59,304 bases of DNA from an uncultured Collinsella sp. (GTDB lineage: Bacteria; Actinomycetota; Coriobacteriia; Coriobacteriales; Coriobacteriaceae): contig CAUCQW010000015.1 in NCBI GenBank assembly GCA_958445065.1, forward strand, positions 1 to 59,304. Direction: 5' to 3'. The number at the start of each line of letters is the position of its first letter. The stretch's first letter is position 1. Shown here in pieces: positions 26,113 to 41,904 of the stretch. The notes below the pieces were generated by a model. It saw only the letters and a list, made by a program, of their open reading frames with translations, did not search any database and had not been told where the DNA came from. Both the position numbers and the translations under genes were made by a program.

Positions 26113-26581
26113 GGTCGCCCTCCTCTAGGATGAACTTGAGCTTCGATCTGCCGCGAGCTAAACGCGTTCGAACGGTCGCGGCTGGCACATGCAGTAACTC
26201 GGCAATTTCTGAAGTCGAGAAGCCCAGATAGTAATAGAGCACGATGGAGATACGGAATCGTTCCGGAAGCCGCATGACGTCTAATAGGACGGCCTTGGTC
26301 TCGTCCTGCGCCGTCAAGAGCGAATCGGTCAGACTTTCAATATCCTCCACGCGCCTCCACGGCTTTCGAAAGAGAGATTTGCATTCATTGATCGTGACCC
26401 GGATGAGCCATCGACGAAGATGCTCCCAGCTTTCAAAATGCGTATCGCTTTTGAGTAACTTTAGAAAGACGTCTTGAGCGACATCGTCGGCGTCAGCGCG
26501 ATCACGCAGATACGTCAAGGCGATTCGGAACACGACATCTCGGTGATCCTCGACCGCCTGTCTAAAAGCTTGTTCTTCCAT
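26063..26581 (-). CDS. ECF-type RNA polymerase sigma factor
   Basis: The protein is 172 aa from the ATG at 26581, which follows GGGAGGTGATT. Region 2 (about residues 8-75: RIALTYLRDRADADDVAQDVFLKLL) and region 4 (about 115-160: LPERFRISIVLYYYLGFSTSEIAELL with the helix-turn-helix) are both present and regions 1 and 3 are absent, defining the ECF class. It is upstream of and overlaps its likely anti-sigma gene. A matching ECF-type promoter lies 45 bases before the start. Confidence 0.92.
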   Translation of the reverse strand: MEEQAFRQAVEDHRDVVFRIALTYLRDRADADDVAQDVFLKLLKSDTHFESWEHLRRWLIRVTINECKSLFRKPWRRVEDIESLTDSLLTAQDETKAVLLDVMRLPERFRISIVLYYYLGFSTSEIAELLHVPAATVRTRLARGRSKLKFILEEGDREIQPDQAGLRVRPSR

Positions 26582-26629
26582 AATCACCTCCCGGTGACAC
26601 TGATGGTTCTTGATGGGGCCCTCACCATA

Positions 26630-26658
26630 GATACGCTTTGACCAAACGGAATGTTTCA
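26630..26658 (-). promoter_or_regulatory. ECF-type autoregulatory promoter
   Basis: Minus-strand TGAAAC (26653-26658) and CGTATC (26630-26635) are separated by 17 bases. This matches the TGAAAC/CGTA pattern recognised by SigW/SigX-like ECF factors. It lies directly before the sigma gene, so autoregulation is likely. Confidence 0.65.
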
Positions 26659-26745
26659 AATTCAAGCAGGAAAAACTACCAAAATAAACCTGTCCTTTTT
26701 TGCAAGTGATCAACGGAACGCAACAAGTTGAGCATACGCAAGCGA

Positions 26746-26845
26746 GCGGCCCCCAGAGCGTACAAGGTGGCATGAAAAAGGCAGGGCATTGACCTTTTGG
26801 TCATGCCCTGCCTTTTGAATGACAGATTGTAGCTCTGGGGGCCGC
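26746..26845 (-). terminator. rpoBC terminator nested in a larger inverted repeat
   Basis: The inner hairpin (26775-26816) pairs AAAAGGCAGGGCAT with ATGCCCTGCCTTTT around a GACC/GGTC stem and ends in T-runs on both strands. Outer arms GCGGCCCCCAGAGC (26746-26759) and GCTCTGGGGGCCGC (26832-26845) are perfectly complementary. It lies between the rpoC stop and the sigma-factor promoter. Confidence 0.8.
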
Positions 26846-26889
26846 GCAGCGACGGAGGTCGCCGCCGTTCGTTAGAACGGCGGAACTAA

Positions 26890-31365
<4,476 letters not shown>

Positions 31366-31371
31366 AGTCAA

Positions 31372-34863
<3,492 letters not shown>

Positions 34864-34936
34864 CAGGTTTTTCCTCCTTCACGGAAATGCTCGGTGGGTT
34901 GGCGAGGCATAGCTTCGCCAGTTATCGCAACCTAAT

Positions 34937-34964
34937 AGTTTATCAGGTACCGACCGTTGGGCAA
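34937..34964 (-). promoter_or_regulatory. Possible rpoBC promoter
   Basis: Minus-strand TTGCCC (34959-34964) and TAAACT (34937-34942) with a 16-base spacer lie about 75 bases upstream of rpoB. This is a moderate match. An own promoter is expected because rplJL is remote. Confidence 0.45.
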
Positions 34965-35041
34965 GAAAAGCCTTGACGCGATTGAGTTTTTGGAGTAGCA
35001 AAGTTTTTCGACGGAAAAGGTGCAGGTAAATAGGTGTGCAT

Positions 35042-35073
35042 CGAACATCTGTTCATATAATTTCTGTGAACAG
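35042..35073. promoter_or_regulatory. LexA-like box and inverted repeat upstream of rpoB
   Basis: CGAACATCTGTTCA (35042-35055) fits the Gram-positive SOS box GAAC-N4-GTTC. Overlapping it, CTGTTCA and TGAACAG form an inverted repeat around TATAATTTC. No DNA-repair gene is adjacent; the nearest starts are rpoB (minus) and the exported protein at 35419 (plus). Confidence 0.4.
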
Positions 35074-35126
35074 AGTTGCTGGTGCGCGCCGCTGAATGGC
35101 GGAATGGCGGCGAGGGTTGATCAGGC

Positions 35127-35298
35127 GGAAACTGTATCCCGTTTTGAGGCCTCAAACTGGGTCGCAGTTTCCGATTGAGCCCTGTCTGGGAAACTGCATC
35201 CCGTTCTGAGCCGATATTCCGGGTCGCAGTTTCCGCTAGGAGCCTCAGCCGGAAAGCGCATCCCAGAATTCGACCGAAGGGTGGGACGCGCTTTCCGG
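35127..35298. repeat. Three tandem REP-like palindromes
   Basis: Three imperfect palindromes of 46-50 bases lie at 35127-35172, 35189-35234 and 35249-35298. Each begins GGAAA(C/G), has TCCC then GGG towards the middle, and closes with (G/C)TTTCC. The loops differ; the first contains the palindrome TTTGAGGCCTCAAA. The flanking TGATCAGGCGGAAACTG recurs as AGATCAGGCGGAAACTG at 37143-37158. The rest of the 34864-35418 gap holds no recognised gene. Confidence 0.7.
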
Positions 35299-35418
35299 CA
35301 GGATGCGACAAAGGGACCGCCGCTTTACCACATCCGTTTGGCAATGTTGCGCAACAGATTCTTCGAATCCGGCATGAAGATACTGGATAGTTACCTATAG
35401 CCTAAAGAAAGGATCGCT

Positions 35419-37029
35419 ATGTTTAAGAGCATCCGAAAAGGCGGAAGGATTGCCGCAGTCACAATCGGCATCGTAGCGGCGCTGGCCCCGCTGGCTACCC
35501 CACCCGCAGCATTAGCAGACGGCCTGCCGACACCGGAGCTGGAGAAGTCGCTAACTGTCGACGTCGAAGGCCAAGATTCGAGTGCATGGCTCACAGACGA
35601 CGGCAATTATGCCATCATCGACGACTGTGACTATGATCTTGACGATAACGATAATAATGTATATTACGGTTATTCACGGCTTGATCTTAAGAGCGGCGAA
35701 GTCACTCCTATCGACATACCGAAATCCTGTCTATCCGATGTTCAGAGTACTTGGAACAACAAGTATCTTTATTGGCTGGAGGACGGCAAGGTCATCGTCT
35801 ATTCCGTCGAAGATCAACAACGGGCCGCTTACTCTATACCCATAAAGAAATTAGAGGCCGGCAGCATCGACCTTAATGAAGACGGAAACAGCTTGACTGC
35901 CTATTGTTCGAATGGCAAATACGGGGATTTTTGCGTTTTCAATCTGCGATCAAATAAGAAAACATTTACGTACAAGTTCGAAAAAGACGATGTGAATGCC
36001 GTCCTCTCAAGGGATGGAAAGCGTTTGTATGTCTGCTCGAATCGAAAGCTCAAGATAATCGACATTCCCGATGGCTCCACGTCAATTAAAGAGATACCAG
36101 GCAACGCCCAATGCAATGGGGTAACTAGGGCATACGGGTCCGATAAACTACTCATAGGGACTGCCAGCGACGATGACGATTCGCCATATACGATCTATTT
36201 CATGGCGGATTACGATGGCAACATCGATAAAGTAGCCGACGGTAATAAAAATTATATCTACAATTGGGGAGAGAATTGGGGGAAATATTTTCTAGCCCTT
36301 ACCGGCGAAAACTACGACACTATTGTTATTGACCCAAACACCGGGAAGCAAATTCGATATTTAATAAAAAACGACGACGAGGACTGGACTGATAATTACG
36401 ACATCTCGAGAGACGGCAATATCGTGCTGGCCTCGATCTCAAACGACAGTTCAACCGTCATTCGCCTCATCGATACCCAGACAGGCCAGAGGGTCGACAG
36501 TAAAACTAAATCGGATAGCTATTGCTTCCCCGAGTTCGTCGATAACGACCAAAAAATCTACGTGGACTATTCCGATACCGAAGACCCCACGAAGATGCAC
36601 ATCGACGTCTACAAGTCGAATATCAACTATAGCCCGATCGAGAAACTCATCTTCTTTGCCCAGGACAACATGCCAATCGTTGTTGGCGGTGGGATTGCGG
36701 CTGTCCTGATGATCATCGGCGGCATCGCAGTCGTTTGCATCCGTCGCAAAAAGCGCGCCGCAGCTCAAACAAGCATCGCTGGCACCGCACCCAAAGCAAA
36801 GAAGCATAAACGCAGCCGCCACAAGAAGTATGCCCAGCAGGGACAGGTCGCTCAACAGTCTTCTGCTGGTTCAGCATTTGATACACAATGGCAATCATCA
36901 GGGGAGCCCCTCGCGGTCATGCCCCAGCAGCCGGTCGCATCTTCTACCCCGAAATTCTGCCGCCACTGCGGCACCCCGCTCGTGCCAGAAGCCAAGTTCT
37001 GCCCCAAATGCGGCCATCCGTTCGAATAG
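35419..37029 (+). CDS. Exported propeller-like protein with membrane anchor and cytoplasmic zinc ribbon
   Basis: The protein is 536 aa. A signal peptide occupies residues 1-34 (IAAVTIGIVAALAPLATPPAALADG). A 370-residue extracytoplasmic Asp/Tyr-rich region follows, with recurring blocks of the type DGNSLTAYC, DGKRLYVCSNRK and DGNIVLASISNDSS that suggest a beta-propeller. Then come a membrane segment (about 418-442) and a basic stop-transfer RRKKR. The C-terminus is a double CxxC zinc ribbon (Cys514, 517, 528, 531). Function unknown. Lower GC than its neighbours. AAAGAAAGGATCGCT precedes the ATG. Confidence 0.75.
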   Translation: MFKSIRKGGRIAAVTIGIVAALAPLATPPAALADGLPTPELEKSLTVDVEGQDSSAWLTDDGNYAIIDDCDYDLDDNDNNVYYGYSRLDLKSGEVTPIDIPKSCLSDVQSTWNNKYLYWLEDGKVIVYSVEDQQRAAYSIPIKKLEAGSIDLNEDGNSLTAYCSNGKYGDFCVFNLRSNKKTFTYKFEKDDVNAVLSRDGKRLYVCSNRKLKIIDIPDGSTSIKEIPGNAQCNGVTRAYGSDKLLIGTASDDDDSPYTIYFMADYDGNIDKVADGNKNYIYNWGENWGKYFLALTGENYDTIVIDPNTGKQIRYLIKNDDEDWTDNYDISRDGNIVLASISNDSSTVIRLIDTQTGQRVDSKTKSDSYCFPEFVDNDQKIYVDYSDTEDPTKMHIDVYKSNINYSPIEKLIFFAQDNMPIVVGGGIAAVLMIIGGIAVVCIRRKKRAAAQTSIAGTAPKAKKHKRSRHKKYAQQGQVAQQSSAGSAFDTQWQSSGEPLAVMPQQPVASSTPKFCRHCGTPLVPEAKFCPKCGHPFE

Positions 37030-37058
37030 CATCTGACAAGCAAACCCGCAGCTAAATC

Positions 37059-37086
37059 GGGCCGCCCCTCACGGGACGGCCCTTTT
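37059..37086 (+). terminator. Terminator after the exported propeller-like protein
   Basis: GGGCCGCCCC pairs with GGGACGGCCC (one mismatch) and is followed by TTTTG, 29 bases after the stop codon. Confidence 0.8.
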
Positions 37087-37219
37087 GCTCGGAAGACCAG
37101 CGAACGACACCGTCATGAACGAGCGCCAAGTTGTTCGTGACAGATCAGGCGGAAACTGCGGCCCAGTATTCAGCCAAATAGCGGAATGAAGGTTCCGGAC
37201 CCGCAATCGTAGCTAGCAT

Positions 37220-37253
37220 AAAAAAACGGGTGCAGACCGAAGTCCGCACCCGT
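37220..37253 (-). terminator. Terminator after galU
   Basis: On the minus strand ACGGGTGCGGAC pairs with GTCTGCACCCGT around TTCG and is followed by TTTTT. A degenerate REP-like unit (37149-37200) lies beyond it. Confidence 0.85.
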
Positions 37254-37273
37254 AAATGTCGATGCCCGAAGAA

Positions 37274-38182
37274 TTACTTGCGCATCAAGCCACCGCGCTC
37301 GTCGATGGCGTCCCAGAAGGCGCTGGCAAAGCGAGGATCGCTTGCGGCCATGAGGGCGTTGGTGGCCATCCAGCCAGACGGGGTGCCGGTGTCGTAGCCC
37401 GAGAGCGGGTCGATGACGACAGCGTACATGGCCTCGCGGTCGAGCGAGCGGGCCATGGCGTCGGTGAGCTGGATCTCGCCGCCCTTGCCGGCCTGCTGGT
37501 CGGCGAGCAGGTCCATGACCAGCGGGCTCAGCAGATAGCGGCCGACGATGTACAGGTTGGACGGAGCCGCCTCGGGAGCAGGCTTCTCGACCAGACCGCC
37601 GATGCGCCAAACGGCACCGGGCTCGTCGTCGGCAGCATTCTCGAAGCCCTCGAGCGAGCCAACGCGATCGCCGGCGATGACGCCATAGCGGCTGACTTCC
37701 TCGGGAGCGCACGCGGCAACGGCGATAACCGAAGCGCCACCGTGCTCCTTGGAGACAGCAAGCATCTTGTCGCAGATGTCGCGGTTTGGCACAACGTAGT
37801 CGCCCAGAAGAACCAGGAAGTTCTCCCCTGCCACGGCGTCGGCAGCAGAGCGAATGGCATGACCGAGGCCCTTGGGCTCGTACTGATAACGGAAGTCGAC
37901 CGGCATGCCGCCCGCATGGGCAACAGCATCGGCGTAAGCATCCTTACCGCGCTCGCGCAGCAGATTCTCAAGCGAACGATCGGGCTGGAAGTAGCTCAGC
38001 AGCTCGGGCTTACCAGGAGAGGTAACGATGATGGCGTCATCGACCTCCTCGGGGTCGAGCGCCTCCTCAACGACATACTGGATGACCGGCTTGTCGAGCA
38101 CCGGCAGCATCTCTTTGGGCGTGCACTTAGTGCCAGGCAGAAAACGCGTGCCAAGACCGGCGGCGGGGATGATTGCCTTCAT
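37274..38182 (-). CDS. galU: UTP--glucose-1-phosphate uridylyltransferase
   Basis: The protein is 302 aa from the ATG at 38182 (MKAIIPAAGLGTRFLPGTK). An in-frame TTG nine bases upstream is too close to AAAGGAT. The nucleotide-binding GLGTRFLP and TKCTPKEMLPVLDKP motifs and the VEKP segment are present. It makes UDP-glucose for cell-envelope glycans. It is a monocistronic insertion between rplL and rpoB. Confidence 0.94.
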   Translation of the reverse strand: MKAIIPAAGLGTRFLPGTKCTPKEMLPVLDKPVIQYVVEEALDPEEVDDAIIVTSPGKPELLSYFQPDRSLENLLRERGKDAYADAVAHAGGMPVDFRYQYEPKGLGHAIRSAADAVAGENFLVLLGDYVVPNRDICDKMLAVSKEHGGASVIAVAACAPEEVSRYGVIAGDRVGSLEGFENAADDEPGAVWRIGGLVEKPAPEAAPSNLYIVGRYLLSPLVMDLLADQQAGKGGEIQLTDAMARSLDREAMYAVVIDPLSGYDTGTPSGWMATNALMAASDPRFASAFWDAIDERGGLMRK

Positions 38183-38430
38183 GTTATTCAAGGATCCTTT
38201 CGCAGGCGCAGAATGCGCCCTGTGCGTGCGGCACGGCGGCCGCAGACCAAATTGCGATACCGAAGTATCTTACCGCCGGAGACATACGTCGCCGTAAGGC
38301 AAACGCAATTCTTCAGCAGGTCAACGCAAATTATTGCGCGAATGGTGCAATTTTATCGCCCAACGGTAGCGATTCCAAAGCGCCGCAAACGACAGCAATT
38401 TGCATACCGAGCCAGCAAAATAGAGGGGCC
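38183..38430. other. galU upstream region
   Basis: About 250 bases lie between galU and the rplL terminator. There are short inverted repeats (GATAC/GTATC near 38260) and AT-rich stretches. A TTGACC occurs on the minus strand near 38320, but no -10 is positioned with it. No gene was seen. Confidence 0.4.
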
Positions 38431-38469
38431 AAAACAAAAAAGACGGGGCTCGCAATGCGAACCCCGTCT
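38431..38469 (-). terminator. Terminator after rplL
   Basis: AGACGGGG pairs with CCCCGTCT around an inner TCGC/GCGA stem. On the minus strand it is followed by TTTTTTGTTTT. It closes the rplJ-rplL operon. Confidence 0.9.
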
Positions 38470-38496
38470 GCAAAGAAATCTGGCGAGAAAGCCTGA

Positions 38497-38874
38497 TTAC
38501 TTGAGGGTGACAGCAGCGCCAGCAGCCTCGAGCTTCTCCTTGGCAGCCTCGGCGTCCTCCTTCTTGGCACCCTCGAGAACAGCCTTGGGAGCGCCCTCGA
38601 CGACCTCCTTGGCCTCCTTCAGGCCAAGGTTGGTGAGCTCACGGACGGCCTTGATGACCTGGATCTTGTTGTCGCCGAAGCCCTCGAGCACGACGTCAAA
38701 CTCGGTCTTCTCCTCGGCCTCAGCAGCGCCAGCAGCGGGAGCGGCGACAACAGCGGCAGGAGCAGCGGCGGAAACGCCGAAGGTGTCCTCGATAGCCTTA
38801 ACGAGCTCGGAAGCCTCGAGAAGGGTCATTTCCTTAAGAGCATCGATGATCTCATCGGTGGTAAGCTTAGCCAT
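38497..38874 (-). CDS. rplL: 50S ribosomal protein L7/L12
   Basis: The protein is 125 aa from the ATG at 38874 ([16 protein letters not shown]). It has an N-terminal dimerisation helix, an Ala/Gly hinge (about residues 38-55), and a C-terminal domain with [21 protein letters not shown] and [17 protein letters not shown], which recruits translation GTPases. It is followed by a terminator, so it is not co-transcribed with rpoB. Confidence 0.97.
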   Translation of the reverse strand: MAKLTTDEIIDALKEMTLLEASELVKAIEDTFGVSAAAPAAVVAAPAAGAAEAEEKTEFDVVLEGFGDNKIQVIKAVRELTNLGLKEAKEVVEGAPKAVLEGAKKEDAEAAKEKLEAAGAAVTLK

Positions 38875-38976
38875 TTCTAAGTCCTTTCGGTTTCCGTGCG
38901 GATGCACGGAGATCAGTTAAAACACGGCGCGAATGCGCCAGGGGTGCGGCGTTGCCGCCGCGGGTGAAAACAGCAA

Positions 38977-39498
38977 CTAGGCTGCCTTCTGCTCGGAGAC
39001 CTGCTGGATCGAACGAGCGAGACCAGAGGAAACGCCGTTGACGCAGACAGCGATGTCGCGAGCGAAACCGGAGATGAGGCCGGCGATCTGGCCGAGAAGC
39101 TGATCCTTGGTGGGCAGCTCGGCGATAGCCTTAACATCATCAGCGGAAACGGCCTTGCCGTCGGAGATACCGCCCTTGATCTCAAGGACGCCCTTGGACT
39201 TAGCGGAGAAGTCCTTAAGGGCCTTAGCGGCCTCGACCGGCTCGGTCTCGTAGAACACATAAGCGACGGGGCCGGCGAGGATCTCGTCGATCTCGGGCTG
39301 CTCCTGGTTCTTGAGAGCGATCTTGACCAGGTTGTTCTTGTAGACCTTCATCTCGGCGCCGCACTCGCGAAGCTGATGACGCAGCTCCTGAGCCTGCTTA
39401 ACCGTCAGACCGTTGTAGTTGACGACGAACAGACCGGCGTTCTCGGCGATACGGGACTCGATCTCTGCAACCTTGTCGATTTTGTACTGCTGGGGCAT
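38977..39498 (-). CDS. rplJ: 50S ribosomal protein L10
   Basis: The protein is 173 aa. MPQQYKIDKVAEIESRIAENAGLFVVNYNGLTV starts the rRNA-binding domain. The C-terminal helix (GFARDIAVCVNGVSSGLARSIQQV) binds L12 dimers. The ATG follows GAGGAGGTG. The long leader with an attenuator-like hairpin suggests feedback by L10-L12, as known in other bacteria. Confidence 0.96.
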   Translation of the reverse strand: MPQQYKIDKVAEIESRIAENAGLFVVNYNGLTVKQAQELRHQLRECGAEMKVYKNNLVKIALKNQEQPEIDEILAGPVAYVFYETEPVEAAKALKDFSAKSKGVLEIKGGISDGKAVSADDVKAIAELPTKDQLLGQIAGLISGFARDIAVCVNGVSSGLARSIQQVSEQKAA

Positions 39499-39548
39499 GA
39501 ATTACACCTCCTCGAATTCTTTCCGGGCACGGTCCGCCACAAGGACGT

Positions 39549-39600
39549 GACGGGGGCATGTCCAAAAAGAAAGCCCCCGCGCTGCATGAGCGACGGGGGC
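39549..39600 (-). promoter_or_regulatory. rplJ leader attenuator
   Basis: On the minus strand GCCCCCGTCGC pairs with GCGCGGGGGC and is followed by TTTCTTTTT, a terminator-like hairpin about 70-100 bases before rplJ. A second GCCCCCGTCAC at about 39549-39559 can pair with the same GGGGGC strand. Two mutually exclusive stems are therefore possible. This fits attenuation by L10(L12)4. Confidence 0.65.
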
Positions 39601-39714
39601 GAGAAGACATATCTACTCGACCACCTCGGCTGGCGGGATGTCCCATTAAGCTCGCGGGCGATGCCCGTTTGCACCGGCTGTCTCTGGCAGCGGATTCGTG
39701 CGTGAACCGAAAGT

Positions 39715-39743
39715 ATTATGGCGGGGACCCTGGCGTCGGTCAA
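39715..39743 (-). promoter_or_regulatory. rplJ-rplL promoter
   Basis: Minus-strand TTGACC (39738-39743) and CATAAT (39715-39720) are separated by 17 bases. The -35 overlaps the outer arm of the long palindrome at 39733-39949. The transcript would begin about 210 bases before rplJ, giving a long leader. Confidence 0.7.
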
Positions 39744-39949
39744 CGGGCGCGAGGATTCGTACACAAACCCTGCATACGCTCCGGTCCGAGGGGCCGGGTT
39801 GAGATTTTCGCTCGGTCAAGTCCTGGCTCGCACGAAGGCCACATTAAGTGGCCTTCGGCTCGTGCGGAATCTACGAAAATCTCAACCCGGCCCCTCGGAC
39901 CGGAGCTGCGGTAACTTTGCTGCGAATCCTCGCGCCCGTTGAGCGACGC
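39733..39949. repeat. Long nested palindrome, copy 2 (CACATTAAGTG core)
   Basis: Three levels are nested. Outer perfect 19-base arms (39741-39759, 39923-39941) extend with two mismatches to 39733 and 39949. Inner perfect 32-base arms lie at 39779-39810 and 39874-39905. The central hairpin is GAAGGCCAC / GTGGCCTTC with loop ATTAA (39834-39856). Core elements AGTCCTG, CACATTAAGTG and CGTGCGGAA match copy 1 at 7695-7845; the arms do not. It lies between the aminotransferase gene and the rplJ promoter. Confidence 0.85.
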
Positions 39950-40001
39950 GCCCCACGCATAACCCTTATGTCGGTAGGCTGATGCGTTGCGTCCCTGATG
40001 G

Positions 40002-41138
40002 CTACAGGGTTGAAACGAAGGTGGACAGGCGGTGGAGGCCTTCGTCTAGGTCTTTGTCGGAGACGCAGTAGCTTAGGCGGATGTGGCCTTCGGTGCCGAA
40101 GCAGTCGCCCGGGACTAGGGCTACGTTTGCCTCTTCGATGGCTTTGATGCAGAAGTCTTCGCTGGTTAGGCCGAACTTTTTGATGCTCGGGAAAGTGTAG
40201 AAGGCTCCTGCGGGCTCTACTACGTCGAGGCCCATGGCGTTTAAGGCTGCGAGTACGCGTTCGCGGCGGGCTCGGTAGACTTTGAGCATGGGGGTTGGGT
40301 CGACGGTCAGGGCTCGGGCTGCGGCGTCCATCTCGAAGGAGACGGCGCTCGATACTAGGTATTGGTGAGCTTTTGCGATCTCGGCGATGACGGGTGCCGC
40401 TGCCGCGAGCCAACCCAGGCGCCAGCCGGTCATGGCCCAGGGCTTGGAGAAACTCTCGATGACGACCGTCTGCTCGCGCAGCTCCGGGTGTCGCTGGGCG
40501 AAGCGCTCGTAGCCGTCCACATAGACGAGGCGGTTGTATACGTCGTCGCAGACTACGTAGATGCCCGACTGCTCCGCTACGCGCGCCACGGCGTTGAGCG
40601 ATGCCGCGTTGAGAATGCAGCCCGTGGGATTGTTGGGCGAGCAGATAACGATGGCCTTGGTCGCCGGGGTCACACAGGCGCGAAGCGCATCCTCGTCAAT
40701 CTGAAATTGCGCAGGCCCCGTATCCAAAAAGACCGCTTTGGCGTGATTGGCCACAACGATGCTTTCGTACAGGCCAAAGGCCGGCGTGGGAATAATGACC
40801 TCGTCGCCGGGGTTGAGCATAGCCATAAATGTTGCCGACAGGGCCTCGGTCGCGCCGTCGGTCAGGATGACCTCGTCGGCCGAAAACATAAGGCCCGCGT
40901 CCCCCATGTAGGCAGATAACGCCTCACGCAGGGCGGGGCGACCGTTGTTGGGCGGATAGTGCGTGTCGCCGCGGTCCAACGAAGCAGTCACCTCGGCGCT
41001 AATCACATCGGGCGTGGGAAAATCGGGCTCACCTAGCGCGAGCGCGATGCACCCCGGATGCTGGGCGGCGAGCGCGTTGATCCGGCGGATACCGGAGGGC
41101 TTAAGCGTGGCAAGCGAGGTGTTCATGGGCAGACGCAT
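40002..41138 (-). CDS. Class I/II pyridoxal-phosphate aminotransferase (aspartate aminotransferase-like)
   Basis: The protein is 378 aa. The PLP Lys is in ESFSKPWAMTGWRLGW. The Asn, Asp and Tyr cofactor contacts are in ICSPNNPTG and VCDDVYNRL, and the substrate Arg is in HIRLSYCVS. The subfamily includes aspartate and aromatic aminotransferases, so donor specificity is uncertain. It is a single gene with no ordinary terminator; the long palindrome lies directly downstream. Confidence 0.9.
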   Translation of the reverse strand: MRLPMNTSLATLKPSGIRRINALAAQHPGCIALALGEPDFPTPDVISAEVTASLDRGDTHYPPNNGRPALREALSAYMGDAGLMFSADEVILTDGATEALSATFMAMLNPGDEVIIPTPAFGLYESIVVANHAKAVFLDTGPAQFQIDEDALRACVTPATKAIVICSPNNPTGCILNAASLNAVARVAEQSGIYVVCDDVYNRLVYVDGYERFAQRHPELREQTVVIESFSKPWAMTGWRLGWLAAAAPVIAEIAKAHQYLVSSAVSFEMDAAARALTVDPTPMLKVYRARRERVLAALNAMGLDVVEPAGAFYTFPSIKKFGLTSEDFCIKAIEEANVALVPGDCFGTEGHIRLSYCVSDKDLDEGLHRLSTFVSTL

Positions 41139-41231
41139 GACGTTCCTTTCGTAAGGGTTGCACTAGGATAGCGCGGCGGGACGCCGCCGGACGGTGTAAC
41201 CTAAACGGAAACCAACCGGAAAGAAGGCGGC

Positions 41232-41903
41232 ATGGAGACGACCGCACGCGGCGATGTACCAAAAACGCTGCAAACCATTGCGTATATCAGTATTCCCAAG
41301 AGCGCCGATCTTGAGTTTTTGCTCTGGGACCTGCAGGATGCCATCGCCGCCTATGCACAGATTTCCGGCACCGCACTCCCCCATCCAGTCGACTTGGAGG
41401 CGGATGATGCCGGCAGCGTTGCCGGTACCGCCGATGGCATTGTGTTCGCCGTTGAAGATGCACCCAATGATGAAGCGATGGCGCCCATTGAGCAGGTGCT
41501 CGACCGCTTTGGCGGCGCAGGGACGCGTGCCTACGTTGTTGTCCAGGCCGACATCGGCGGCCTGGAGCGAGCACACGGGCTCGTCGTGCGTCTGCGAGCG
41601 GCGTGCGACCTTCGTGGGCTGTCATGGTGCGGCGGCGTTGTCGCCTGTACCGGCAGCGGCTTCGCGGCGCTTCGTCACTCACCGCGCATGGGACTCTTGC
41701 GGCGACCGTTTTCGGAAGCGATGGACAAGCTCGTAGGCGCCGTTCGTATGGGCTGTTCGGTTGAGCATGCGCAGCGACTTGGTGGTGGTAATGCCGAGGA
41801 CGTCGACGCCGACGGCATGGCTTGCGCCGAGCCAGCCGTGCCCGTGCCGATCTGGCGAGGCGTTCTGAAACACCTCGGCGCCCGCACTCAATCAATAATC
41901 TAA
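41232..41903 (+). CDS. Hypothetical protein, possibly flavodoxin-like
   Basis: The protein is 223 aa. AAGAAGGCGGC precedes the ATG. The C-terminal part (LRHSPRMGLLRRPFSEAMDKLVGAVRMG) resembles the helix-loop pattern of NAD(P)H-dependent FMN reductases. The fold assignment is tentative, and no FMN phosphate-binding loop is obvious. It is divergent from the aminotransferase gene and convergent with the glycosylase gene, with one base between their ends. Confidence 0.55.
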   Translation: METTARGDVPKTLQTIAYISIPKSADLEFLLWDLQDAIAAYAQISGTALPHPVDLEADDAGSVAGTADGIVFAVEDAPNDEAMAPIEQVLDRFGGAGTRAYVVVQADIGGLERAHGLVVRLRAACDLRGLSWCGGVVACTGSGFAALRHSPRMGLLRRPFSEAMDKLVGAVRMGCSVEHAQRLGGGNAEDVDADGMACAEPAVPVPIWRGVLKHLGARTQSII

Positions 41904-41904
41904 A

